NCBI GenBank assembly: GCA_045542595.1
Contig: JAZQLI010000004.1
Coordinates: forward strand, 62,001 to 126,000
DNA: 64,000 bases
Direction of reading: 5' to 3'
Source of the DNA: Scatosoma sp045542595
GTDB lineage: Bacteria; Bacillota; Clostridia; Christensenellales; Borkfalkiaceae
The notes under the pieces were generated by a model, which made no database searches, had not been told where the DNA came from, and saw only the letters and a list, made by a program, of their open reading frames with translations. Both the position numbers and the translations under genes were made by a program. Shown here in pieces: positions 9,301 to 16,306 of the stretch; position 1 is the stretch's first letter; every line of letters begins with the position of its first letter.

Positions 9301-9329
9301 TTGACAAGATTATTAAAAAGTGCTACAAT
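9301..9329 (+). promoter_or_regulatory. Promoter for the yfhO-like gene, abutting its start codon
   Basis: TTGACA at 9301-9306 and TACAAT at 9324-9329, spacer 17 nt. The expected start of transcription (about 7 nt after the -10 box) coincides with the ATG at 9337, which suggests a leaderless message. Confidence 0.75.
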
Positions 9330-9336
9330 ACTTTAT

Positions 9337-12258
9337 ATGGAAATGGAAGAAAATGTAAACGTAACGGAAGATATAGACGAAACGGCGCAAGTAAAAGAAA
9401 CGCGGTTTCAGCGCTTAGGGCGGTTTATGGATATAAACTACGCCCTGTTTTTTGCACCGTTAATCGTTGTCGTTTTATACGCAGTAGCGTTGTTTGTCAG
9501 CGGCGTGTGGCCGTTTGGGAACGGTTTGACGGCAGCCAGCTACGATTTATCCGCGCAAATTTGTCCGTTTATCGAGCATTTATTCGACGTATTAGACGGA
9601 AAATCGTCGTTGTTCTATTCGTACGCTATTGCAGGCGGTGCGGACGTAACGGGTACGTTTTTGTATTTCTTTATCAGTCCGTTTAGCTTTATTTTCTTGC
9701 TCGCGGGCGACGGTATGGTCGCGCATATGAGCAGTATTGTTATGACGTTAAAGCTTGCGGCAATTTGCGTTGCGGGCGTATGGTTTGCCAAGTATCTTTT
9801 TAAAGGAATTCCCGAATATATTTGTACGGTAATCGGCGTGGTGTACGCGTATTGCGGATATATGTTCGTGGCAAATACGTATATCAACTGGATGGATTTT
9901 CTTATCTATATGCCGTTTGCGGCAGGTGCGTTTGTACACTACGTTAAAACGGAGAAAATACTTCCTTTTGCTATTTTAGTGGCGTGCTGTATCTACACTT
10001 GTTTTTCCATTGCTTGCTTTGCTATGTTTACCGCTTTTCCGTGCTTGGTGTTTTACGGCTTACTTTGCGGCGAAAAAGGTAAAAAGTATACGCTTATTGC
10101 CGGCGTTTGTTGGGCGTTTGTTATCGCTCTTTTATTGTCGTTGCCTATATTGTTGCCTGCGCTTTCCGCCTATCTCAACGGCGGCAGGGGCGGCGATTTA
10201 TTCGAGAATTTTTGGTACGGATTTTCCGTTTCGGGCACGGGAGAATTGACTTCGTTTAACGCTGAAAAGTTTTGGGATAGATATAGCGAATCGTTATACG
10301 AAAAGTTTTCGTATATTTTATCCGATACCATTTTCATAGTGCTTACAATCGCTTGGTTTTTCCGTAGGGGCTTAAAGGATAATTTTGCCAAATTTATGCT
10401 CTTTTGCGGCATAGCAACTATGCTCCCCGTAGTGGTGGACGAAGCGATGCTGCTTATGAATATGGGCTCGTATATGTCGTATGCGTTGCGGTTTGGATTT
10501 TTAAACGCGCTGTATTTTCTTGGCGGTGCGTGTTTGGCGCTTGAAGATTTATGTTACGACTGGGATAGAGCGTACGACGGTACGCACTTACCGTTGTTTG
10601 CCGCTTTGCCCCAACGGCTGTCCAAACGGCTGCCGAAAAAGTATTTGGACGGGGGCAGGGATGCGTTGAACGGAAAAACGGACGAAGAAATTGCCGCGTA
10701 CAAATCGGCTGAAATAAAACAGTCGAAAATGCTTTGGACGGTGCTTATTGTCTTTGGCGTACTGGTGGTTATTGCCGCCGTAGTATTGATATTCGTTATC
10801 ACCAACGATACCTATTTATCTATGTGGGACGGCTTCGTGGCAGGACTCTCCGACGCGTCCGAACTCATATCCAACTTCAAATCCGTTTCGGGGCGGTTTG
10901 CCCATTCTGAAGGCGGTTTGGAAGTGATTGCATTACTTGCCGTAATTGTGGCTATCGTAGCGTTTATCGGCGTTATTTTGGTGCGCTATAAAGCGGTGTC
11001 TTTGCAAATCGTTTCGTATATGCTAATCGTTGTCGTGGGGATACAGGTACTTTTTTATAACAATCAAATTGTAATCGGTAACCGTTCGTCCCAGCATATT
11101 AAATCGGCAACGTTTACGGAAATTTCGCAAACGCTTAACCGTTTGGAAACGGACGAAGACGGTAATTTGGCTTATTTCAGAGTAAAAGATTTCAGCGATA
11201 ATATTACGGCGAATGCGCCGTTCTCGGCGAATTTTAACTCCGTCAGTGTATTTTCGTCGGTAATCGACGCGGATAATTTTGCCACGTATCATTTGTTCGG
11301 GTACAAAGGAAACGGAAAAAACAGCTTGAAAAGCGCGCATAATAGCAGTAAAATTAACCGCAGCGACGAATTTGGCGATTCGTTTTGGGGCTATAAATAT
11401 ATTATTGTGCGCGATAAAGAAGAACAAGGCACGTATAAAAACAGCACTTCGCGCAAGAAGTGGTGGAAGCCGTTGATGGTAATGAATGAAAACGGTGAAG
11501 AAGTACAGTACGTTGTGCCAGATAAACTCGATTCGAATTATTATTATTTCGTATACGAAAACGAATCGGTATTTCCGTTGGCGTTTACCGTGGACGACGG
11601 GGCGTTTGCTTTTGAAAAACCCAACGAAGCGAACTCTACCTATCGCAAATATAATCAACAGGCTTTATATAAATTTTTACGCGGTAAAACGCTGAAAGAA
11701 ATGAAAAGGGTTACGGGCAGTAGCAGCGGTGATTTCGTAACGCCTGAAACGGCGAAAGAGTTGGCGGAATATTTACGCGAAGAACGTGGCGGAAAAGATG
11801 CGAAAGTAGACGTGGGCGCAGGGAAAATTACCGTGCGTATTACCGCGCAAAAGGACGGCGAGTGTTTATTTATGCCGTTCGTAGCGTCCAAAGGCTACAC
11901 GGCGACGGTAAACGGTAAAAGCGCGACGCTTGTGGAGAACGATTTGAAACTTATCAGCGTAGAGCTGGAAGCAGGCGAAAACGTGGTAGAGCTTGTATAT
12001 TCTTCACCATACGCCAAGTATATGGCGATTGGCGCAGTCGCGGCGGTTTTGGGCTTGTGCGTGGTGGCATTCGTGCTGAAAAAGACGAAACTCTTTACCT
12101 GGAGCGCGCCTGTAATTTCGTGGGCAGGTATTGCGTTGTCGGTGGGGGTAATGGCGTTCTTTATGTTGTATCCCACCGTGGTTTGGCTTACAAAAACGGT
12201 GCTCGCCGCGCCGCTTTTATGGGAAAACGTAACGACGTTTTTTGGCGTATTGTTTTAA
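9337..12258 (+). CDS. YfhO family membrane protein (putative envelope glycosyltransferase)
   Basis: About 973 residues. After a short acidic N-terminus there are around a dozen membrane spans. A long non-membrane region near residues 620-860 follows, with paired membrane spans before and after it. The NWMDFLIYMPFAAGAF region and overall layout match YfhO-type proteins (GT-C-like membrane proteins linked to glycosylation of lipoteichoic acid in Bacillus/Listeria). Probable role: lipid-linked sugar transfer on the outer membrane face. The frame opens at 9280 inside the preceding terminator and upstream of the promoter, so that start is rejected. ATG 9337 is at the expected transcription start. 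An alternative is M at 9427 with a weak AGGGCGG. There is no clear terminator after the stop. Confidence 0.82.
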   Translation: MEMEENVNVTEDIDETAQVKETRFQRLGRFMDINYALFFAPLIVVVLYAVALFVSGVWPFGNGLTAASYDLSAQICPFIEHLFDVLDGKSSLFYSYAIAGGADVTGTFLYFFISPFSFIFLLAGDGMVAHMSSIVMTLKLAAICVAGVWFAKYLFKGIPEYICTVIGVVYAYCGYMFVANTYINWMDFLIYMPFAAGAFVHYVKTEKILPFAILVACCIYTCFSIACFAMFTAFPCLVFYGLLCGEKGKKYTLIAGVCWAFVIALLLSLPILLPALSAYLNGGRGGDLFENFWYGFSVSGTGELTSFNAEKFWDRYSESLYEKFSYILSDTIFIVLTIAWFFRRGLKDNFAKFMLFCGIATMLPVVVDEAMLLMNMGSYMSYALRFGFLNALYFLGGACLALEDLCYDWDRAYDGTHLPLFAALPQRLSKRLPKKYLDGGRDALNGKTDEEIAAYKSAEIKQSKMLWTVLIVFGVLVVIAAVVLIFVITNDTYLSMWDGFVAGLSDASELISNFKSVSGRFAHSEGGLEVIALLAVIVAIVAFIGVILVRYKAVSLQIVSYMLIVVVGIQVLFYNNQIVIGNRSSQHIKSATFTEISQTLNRLETDEDGNLAYFRVKDFSDNITANAPFSANFNSVSVFSSVIDADNFATYHLFGYKGNGKNSLKSAHNSSKINRSDEFGDSFWGYKYIIVRDKEEQGTYKNSTSRKKWWKPLMVMNENGEEVQYVVPDKLDSNYYYFVYENESVFPLAFTVDDGAFAFEKPNEANSTYRKYNQQALYKFLRGKTLKEMKRVTGSSSGDFVTPETAKELAEYLREERGGKDAKVDVGAGKITVRITAQKDGECLFMPFVASKGYTATVNGKSATLVENDLKLISVELEAGENVVELVYSSPYAKYMAIGAVAAVLGLCVVAFVLKKTKLFTWSAPVISWAGIALSVGVMAFFMLYPTVVWLTKTVLAAPLLWENVTTFFGVLF

Positions 12259-12323
12259 AAGGTAAAGGATTTATCCGATAACGGAATTTTTTTGAAAATT
12301 CTTAAAAAAACGGGCAAAAACGC

Positions 12324-12352
12324 TTGACTAAACGTTTTTGTACGTGTATAAT
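12324..12352 (+). promoter_or_regulatory. Promoter for tRNA-Pro
   Basis: TTGACT at 12324-12329, TATAAT at 12347-12352, spacer 17 nt, about 48 nt before the tRNA. Confidence 0.8.
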
Positions 12353-12399
12353 TGTTTATGCTGTTGAGCGAGGGAAATCGTGATACGGCGTATACATAT

Positions 12400-12476
12400 T
12401 GAGGCGTAGCGCAGTTTGGTAGCGCGCTTGGTTAGGGACCAAGAGGTCGTGGGTTCAAGTCCCGTCGCCTCAACCA
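12400..12476 (+). tRNA. tRNA-Pro (anticodon AGG)
   Basis: A complete cloverleaf is readable: acceptor 12400-12406 with 12466-12472, D stem GCGC/GCGC (12409-12412 with 12422-12425), anticodon stem CTTGG/CCAAG (12427-12431 with 12439-12443), loop TTAGGGA with anticodon AGG at 12434-12436, T loop TTCAAGT and a T stem with two G-T wobbles, discriminator A, encoded CCA. G37 after AGG fits the tRNA-Pro identity pattern. A wobble-position A would need deamination to inosine to read more than CCU. It has its own promoter and terminator, and its 3' end is repeated downstream. Confidence 0.9.
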
Positions 12477-12664
12477 AAAAAATACAGTACATCGCTGATG
12501 TGCTGTATTTTTTTATTGTTTCTGTGATGAGTTTCGTAGAAAACGCGGATTACCGTGGGTTCACGCGAGGAGCGACCGCAAACGATAGTTGGAAATAGTA
12601 CGAAAATTGACGGCGCGACGACGCCCTGCCCAAAGGGCAGATACCCGTCGCCTCAACCAAAAAG
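12448..12664. repeat. Direct duplication of the tRNA-Pro 3' end, second copy interrupted
   Basis: The tRNA 3' part occurs twice. Copy 1 is inside the tRNA (12448-12480). In copy 2 the T-arm start CGTGGGTTCA is at 12554-12563 and CCCGTCGCCTCAACCAAAAA at 12644-12663, the latter a 20-nt exact match to 12461-12480. Copy 2 is split by about 80 nt (12564-12643) containing a CTGCCC/GGGCAG hairpin. Such duplicated tRNA ends are usual footprints of site-specific integration or excision; no integrase is nearby. Confidence 0.75.
12481..12514 (+). terminator. Terminator after tRNA-Pro
   Basis: 13-bp stem with one G-T pair (12481-12493 with 12497-12509), 3-nt loop, T-run to 12514. Confidence 0.85.
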
Positions 12665-12667
12665 AAA

Positions 12668-12709
12668 CCATAATATTGATACGAAAAATATCGGTATTAT
12701 GGCTTTTTT
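12668..12709 (+). terminator. Terminator after the second tRNA-Pro 3' copy
   Basis: 14-bp stem with G-T pairs (12668-12681 with 12689-12702), loop of 7, then C and six T. Each copy of the tRNA end is thus followed by its own terminator-like hairpin. Confidence 0.75.
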
Positions 12710-12762
12710 ATTGCTCCAATAGGGGTGTTTTGCCCCTTTTCATAGATTTTTTAGAAAAAAGC

Positions 12763-12807
12763 AGGCTTGCCGGGATAATTTTCATCCTTGCAAGCCTCTT
12801 TGTTTTT
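12763..12807 (+). terminator. Terminator-like hairpin upstream of the chromate genes
   Basis: 8-bp stem AGGCTTGC/GCAAGCCT (12763-12770 with 12790-12797) with a nested GGAT/ATCC pair in the loop, followed by a T-rich run. Another short G/C hairpin (AGGGGT with GCCCCT) lies just upstream near 12721-12737. Confidence 0.55.
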
Positions 12808-12824
12808 ATTTGTAAAATGTAAAT

Positions 12825-12869
12825 CGTTCATTTTATACCCCTTTCGTTCAATTTATGGGGTATCGTTCA
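12825..12869. repeat. Three phased CGTTCA repeats (candidate operator)
   Basis: TCGTTCA occurs at 12824, 12844 and 12863, spaced 20 and 19 nt (two helical turns). The repeats overlap an ATACCCC/GGGGTAT inverted repeat and lie just upstream of the -35 box of the chromate transporter promoter. They look like binding sites for a regulator that is not encoded in the window. Confidence 0.5.
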
Positions 12870-12894
12870 ATTATTGAATTACCGAAGAAACTCC

Positions 12895-12923
12895 TTGATT
12901 TTAGTTATATATTATGCTATAAT
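12895..12923 (+). promoter_or_regulatory. Promoter for the chromate transporter pair
   Basis: TTGATT at 12895-12900 and TATAAT at 12918-12923, spacer 17 nt. Confidence 0.7.
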
Positions 12924-12972
12924 AAACTCATAGATAAATAAAAATTTGTAAGTGAGATAAATGGAGGTTCTT

Positions 12973-13560
12973 GTGGGGAAAATAAAAGGCTATCTCTGGC
13001 TTTTTTTGACAATGCTGAAAATAGGGTTATTCACCTTTGGTGGTGGATATGCCATGATTGCTCTGCTTGAAAAAGAGTTCGTAGAAAAAAAGAAATGGCT
13101 TGAAAAAGATGAATTTTTGGATGTTACGGCGATTGCCGAATCTACGCCTGGTCCTATTGCTATCAATGCAGCAACTTACATGGGATACAAAAATGCCGGA
13201 ATTATCGGCTCAATTATTGCTACGCTTGGTATTTGTATTCCGTCTTTTGTTATTATCTATGCTATATCGCTGTTCTTTGATGCCTTTCTTTCGTTGACAT
13301 TGGTTGAATATGCTTTCAAGGGTATTCAGATATGTGTGGTGTATCTGATCCTTACAGCAGGACTGAAGATGCTGAAGCAGATGAAGAAAACCGTTTTTAA
13401 CATGATCATTATCTCAATAACACTTATCTGTATGGTCGTGTTTTCATTGTTCGCGGTGAAGTTTTCAACGATATTTTACATACTGATCAGTGGAATCTGC
13501 GGCGTAGTGGTATATCTCCTCGGCAAGATCAGGAAGGAGAAAAAACATGATCTATCTTGA
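12973..13560 (+). CDS. Chromate transporter, first half-subunit
   Basis: About 195 residues, one CHR domain. It has the family signature FTFGGGYAM near the start, AIAESTPGPIAINAATYMGY in the middle and several membrane spans. Short-chain CHR proteins work as pairs encoded in tandem; the partner overlaps the end of this gene by 14 nt. Start choice: an ATG at 12961 is in frame, but GGAGG at 12963-12967 sits ideally (5 nt) before the GTG at 12973, which begins the usual short N-terminus, so GTG 12973 is preferred. Codon use (CTG, CAG and ATC more frequent) differs from neighbouring genes, which suggests transfer. The natural substrate may be chromate, sulfate or another anion. Confidence 0.85.
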   Translation: MGKIKGYLWLFLTMLKIGLFTFGGGYAMIALLEKEFVEKKKWLEKDEFLDVTAIAESTPGPIAINAATYMGYKNAGIIGSIIATLGICIPSFVIIYAISLFFDAFLSLTLVEYAFKGIQICVVYLILTAGLKMLKQMKKTVFNMIIISITLICMVVFSLFAVKFSTIFYILISGICGVVVYLLGKIRKEKKHDLS

Positions 13561-14119
13561 ATTGTTTTTAACCTTCTTTCAGATCGGTGCATTCTCCTTT
13601 GGCGGCGGATACGGAATGATTTCGCTGATACGAGAAAAAGTTTTGATGTACGGTTGGCTTACCGAGGAAGAAATGCTCAATATGATTGCCGTAGCAGAAT
13701 CTACCCCAGGACCGATAGCAGTTAATATGGCAACATTCGTTGGCTCGTCACAAGGCGGTGTCCTCGGCGCACTCCTCGCTACACTTGGCGTGGTATTGCC
13801 GTCATTTATTATCATTCTCGTAATTGCGGCTTTGATACGCAACTTTCTGAAATATGCGGGGGTAAAAGCGTTTCTCTGCGGTATCCGTCCGTGTGTTGTT
13901 GGATTGATACTCGCAACGGCTATCACAATGTTTATGAGTACGGCAATCGGGTTCGGTGGCATAGGAGATACACTTGCCATAGATTTTAAGGGCATTATCA
14001 TATTTGCCATATTGATATTGATCAGCATCGTAGCGAAGCTTACATTCAAGAAAAAACCAACTCCGATACTGATGATCATCATATCGGCGGGGCTCGGAAT
14101 GCTGATGTATTCATTATAA
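13547..14119 (+). CDS. Chromate transporter, second half-subunit
   Basis: 190 residues, a second CHR domain with FSFGGGYGMI near residue 17 and AVAESTPGPIAVNMATFVGS about 40 residues later, plus hydrophobic helices. It begins with ATG 13547 after AGGAAGGAG, overlapping the preceding gene, so translation is coupled. The two halves have opposite membrane topology in known short-chain CHR pairs. It shares the foreign-looking codon use of its partner. The gene is followed by alternative hairpins and a strong terminator. Confidence 0.87.
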   Translation: MIYLELFLTFFQIGAFSFGGGYGMISLIREKVLMYGWLTEEEMLNMIAVAESTPGPIAVNMATFVGSSQGGVLGALLATLGVVLPSFIIILVIAALIRNFLKYAGVKAFLCGIRPCVVGLILATAITMFMSTAIGFGGIGDTLAIDFKGIIIFAILILISIVAKLTFKKKPTPILMIIISAGLGMLMYSL

Positions 14120-14155
14120 AAGTCTTGATAAACAAATTCCAATTTATCAAATTAA

Positions 14156-14207
14156 AATAGGTGCAAATCCTTATAGGTAAATGCACCTATACTGCTAAAA
14201 TTTGCAC
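14156..14207. repeat. Overlapping, mutually exclusive inverted repeats
   Basis: ATAGGTGCA (14156-14164) can pair with TGCACCTAT (14181-14189), while GGTGCAAAT (14159-14167) can pair with ATTTGCACC (14199-14207). The left arms overlap, so only one hairpin can form at a time. Function unknown. Confidence 0.5.
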
Positions 14208-14244
14208 CCGTCTAAAAATGGTATCAAAATTTTAGATTACTCAC

Positions 14245-14280
14245 AAAATAAAGGACTGTCGGTTGACAGTCCTTTATTTT
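14245..14280. terminator. Bidirectional terminator between chromate and ABC exporter genes
   Basis: Perfect 16-bp stem (14245-14260 with 14265-14280), GGTT loop, A/T-rich outer ends on both strands. It serves the chromate genes (+) and probably the ABC operon (-). The rest of 14281-14391 holds a short tandem GTTAACCGT duplication and nothing else recognised. Confidence 0.8.
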
Positions 14281-14391
14281 GGTAAAAATATGTTTTCCGC
14301 GGAAACCAAGTGTTATCGTGGGTTTTCGCACCAAGCGGAAAAAGGAAAAATTTGCGTTAACCGTGTTAACCGTGCCGCTAAACGCGTTTAT

Positions 14392-16305
14392 TTACACGGC
14401 AACGTCTACGTTGCCCTTTAACAGCGTTTCCTTTTGATGCTGCAAGGTATATAACGTATAATATTTTCCTTTCTTCTTTAACAGTTCGAAATGGTTGCCT
14501 TGTTCGATAATTTCGCCGTGTGATAAAACGATAATATTATCGGCGTGCTGTACGGTGGAAAGTCTGTGCGCAACGATAAGCATTGTGCCGATATTCATCA
14601 TCTTTTCCAACGAATTTTGAATAAGTATTTCCGTTTCCGTGTCGATATTCGCGGTGGCTTCGTCCAAAATCATTACTTTGGGTTTATGCACAACCGTTCT
14701 CGCAAACGACAAAAGCTGTCGTTGTCCTGCGGAGAAATTATTGCCGCGTTCTAAAATTTCATAATCTAAACCCTTTTGCAGTTTGGAAATGAACGAATCG
14801 GCATTGACGTAGCGGCAAGCTTCCCATACTTCTTCGTCGCTGATATTTTCTTCGCGGAGTAATACGTTATCGCGAATGGTACCCGAGAAAAGGAATACGT
14901 CTTGCAGCATTTGACCGAAATGTTTTCGAAGTGATGCAATTTTAATCTTTTTAATGTCGATACCGTCAATTAAAATTTGTCCTTTTTGAATGTCGTAATT
15001 GCGGCAAATCAAGGAAAGAATAGTGGTTTTACCCGACCCCGTAGAGCCGACGAACGCCACCGTTTGTTTGGCTTGAATGGTAAACGATACGTCCTTTAAA
15101 ACCCAGTCTTCATTTTCATAGGCAAACCAAACGTTTTTAAATTCGATTTTCCCTTGTACGTTCGGTAAATCGATAGCGTCTTCACTATCCGTTACCGTAG
15201 GCTGCATATCCATAATCGTGAATATCTTTTCCGCGGAAGCGAAAGCCGATTGCAACCAGTTGAATTGTTCGGCAAGGCTTTGGATAGGGTTGAAGAACTT
15301 GGAAATGTATATATAAAAGGATACGATAATTTCACTGGTTATCACTTGTCCAAACACAGCTACGCCGTCCAGCGCGCCTTTTGCACCAAGGAAGAACAGG
15401 CACAATACCGAAACGATATACAGCATATATACGAGCGGACGGAAGATACCGAATACGAAAATTTGTTGATGTTTCGATTTACCGAGTTTTGCATTTTTCT
15501 CACGGAATTCGTCCAGCTTTTTCTCTTCACGGTTAAAAAATTGCGTAATTTTAATGCCCGAAAGGTTTTCGGATAAGAACGTATTTACGTCGGTAGTGTT
15601 GTCCTTTACGCGACGGTATGCCCGACGGGAAAACTTACGGAAAATAATCGTGAAAAATACGATAAAGGGCACGAAGCACAAAATCATCAACGTCAATAAA
15701 TAATTCAAACAAAGCATTGCCACCAAAACGCCCAGCGTAACGAAACAATTCTTAATTAAATTGACGATAATATTCGTGAACATCATAGAAACGCCGTTGG
15801 TGTCGTTGGTTACCCGCGTAACCAGTTTTCCTACGGGGATATGCGTCAGTTGTTCGTGGGATAATTTTTCGATATGCTCGAATAAATCCATACGAATATT
15901 CGATACGATTTTTTGACCGATTTTTTGCAGAATAATCGCTTGCGCGTACGAGCAAACGAGCGTTACAATAAGTATGCTTGCGTAAATGGCAATCATAATA
16001 AATAAATCGGACAGCGCAAACTCCGCCTTTATCATACCTTGAATTTGCCCTATCAAAAGGGGAGAAATGATATCGTACGAAATGGAGAATACCATCAAAA
16101 GGAGTACGAAAGCAAAACCTTTCCAGTAGGGCTTGGCGTAAGCAAGCAAGCGCCGGATAATTTCCTTATCGGGAATATTTCTATCAAACCCGATAGCTTC
16201 TTTTTTATTTTTGATAAGCGCGTAAGCGATGGCGAAAATCAAAGAGAATACGCCCAAAATCGCGCCCATAATGATAATAGGATAATACGTTTCAAATATA
16301 GGCAT
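14392..16305 (-). CDS. ABC exporter half-transporter, catalytic-site Glu subunit
   Basis: 637 residues: a membrane domain of six spans (N-terminal 330 residues) fused to an ATPase domain. Walker A GSTGSGKTT is near residue 420, the Q-loop in GQMLQDVFLF, and Walker B MILDEAT with the catalytic Glu; VAHRLST holds the H-loop His. The ABC signature is FSAGQRQ rather than LSGGQ. Together with the upstream gene, whose Walker B ends in Asp, this is the asymmetric arrangement of heterodimeric exporters (LmrCD, TM287/288, YheIH), with one degenerate and one active ATP site. Likely exports drugs, lipids or peptides. It is the second gene of a two-gene operon, 1 nt after the partner's stop. Confidence 0.9.
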   Translation of the reverse strand: MPIFETYYPIIIMGAILGVFSLIFAIAYALIKNKKEAIGFDRNIPDKEIIRRLLAYAKPYWKGFAFVLLLMVFSISYDIISPLLIGQIQGMIKAEFALSDLFIMIAIYASILIVTLVCSYAQAIILQKIGQKIVSNIRMDLFEHIEKLSHEQLTHIPVGKLVTRVTNDTNGVSMMFTNIIVNLIKNCFVTLGVLVAMLCLNYLLTLMILCFVPFIVFFTIIFRKFSRRAYRRVKDNTTDVNTFLSENLSGIKITQFFNREEKKLDEFREKNAKLGKSKHQQIFVFGIFRPLVYMLYIVSVLCLFFLGAKGALDGVAVFGQVITSEIIVSFYIYISKFFNPIQSLAEQFNWLQSAFASAEKIFTIMDMQPTVTDSEDAIDLPNVQGKIEFKNVWFAYENEDWVLKDVSFTIQAKQTVAFVGSTGSGKTTILSLICRNYDIQKGQILIDGIDIKKIKIASLRKHFGQMLQDVFLFSGTIRDNVLLREENISDEEVWEACRYVNADSFISKLQKGLDYEILERGNNFSAGQRQLLSFARTVVHKPKVMILDEATANIDTETEILIQNSLEKMMNIGTMLIVAHRLSTVQHADNIIVLSHGEIIEQGNHFELLKKKGKYYTLYTLQHQKETLLKGNVDVAV

Positions 16306-16306
16306 A

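Noticed and set aside
9280..9336. Upstream in-frame start for the yfhO-like gene
   Set aside because: The ATG at 9280 abuts the T-run of the preceding terminator and lies before the promoter, so it would not be on the transcript.
12416..12598. 60-codon frame reading through tRNA-Pro
   Set aside because: It covers the tRNA and its terminator. The translated tRNA T-arm (VGSSPVAST-like) is a known false-gene signature.
14354..14372. Tandem GTTAACCGT duplication as an att or iteron site
   Set aside because: Only two units, no matching copy elsewhere and no associated gene.
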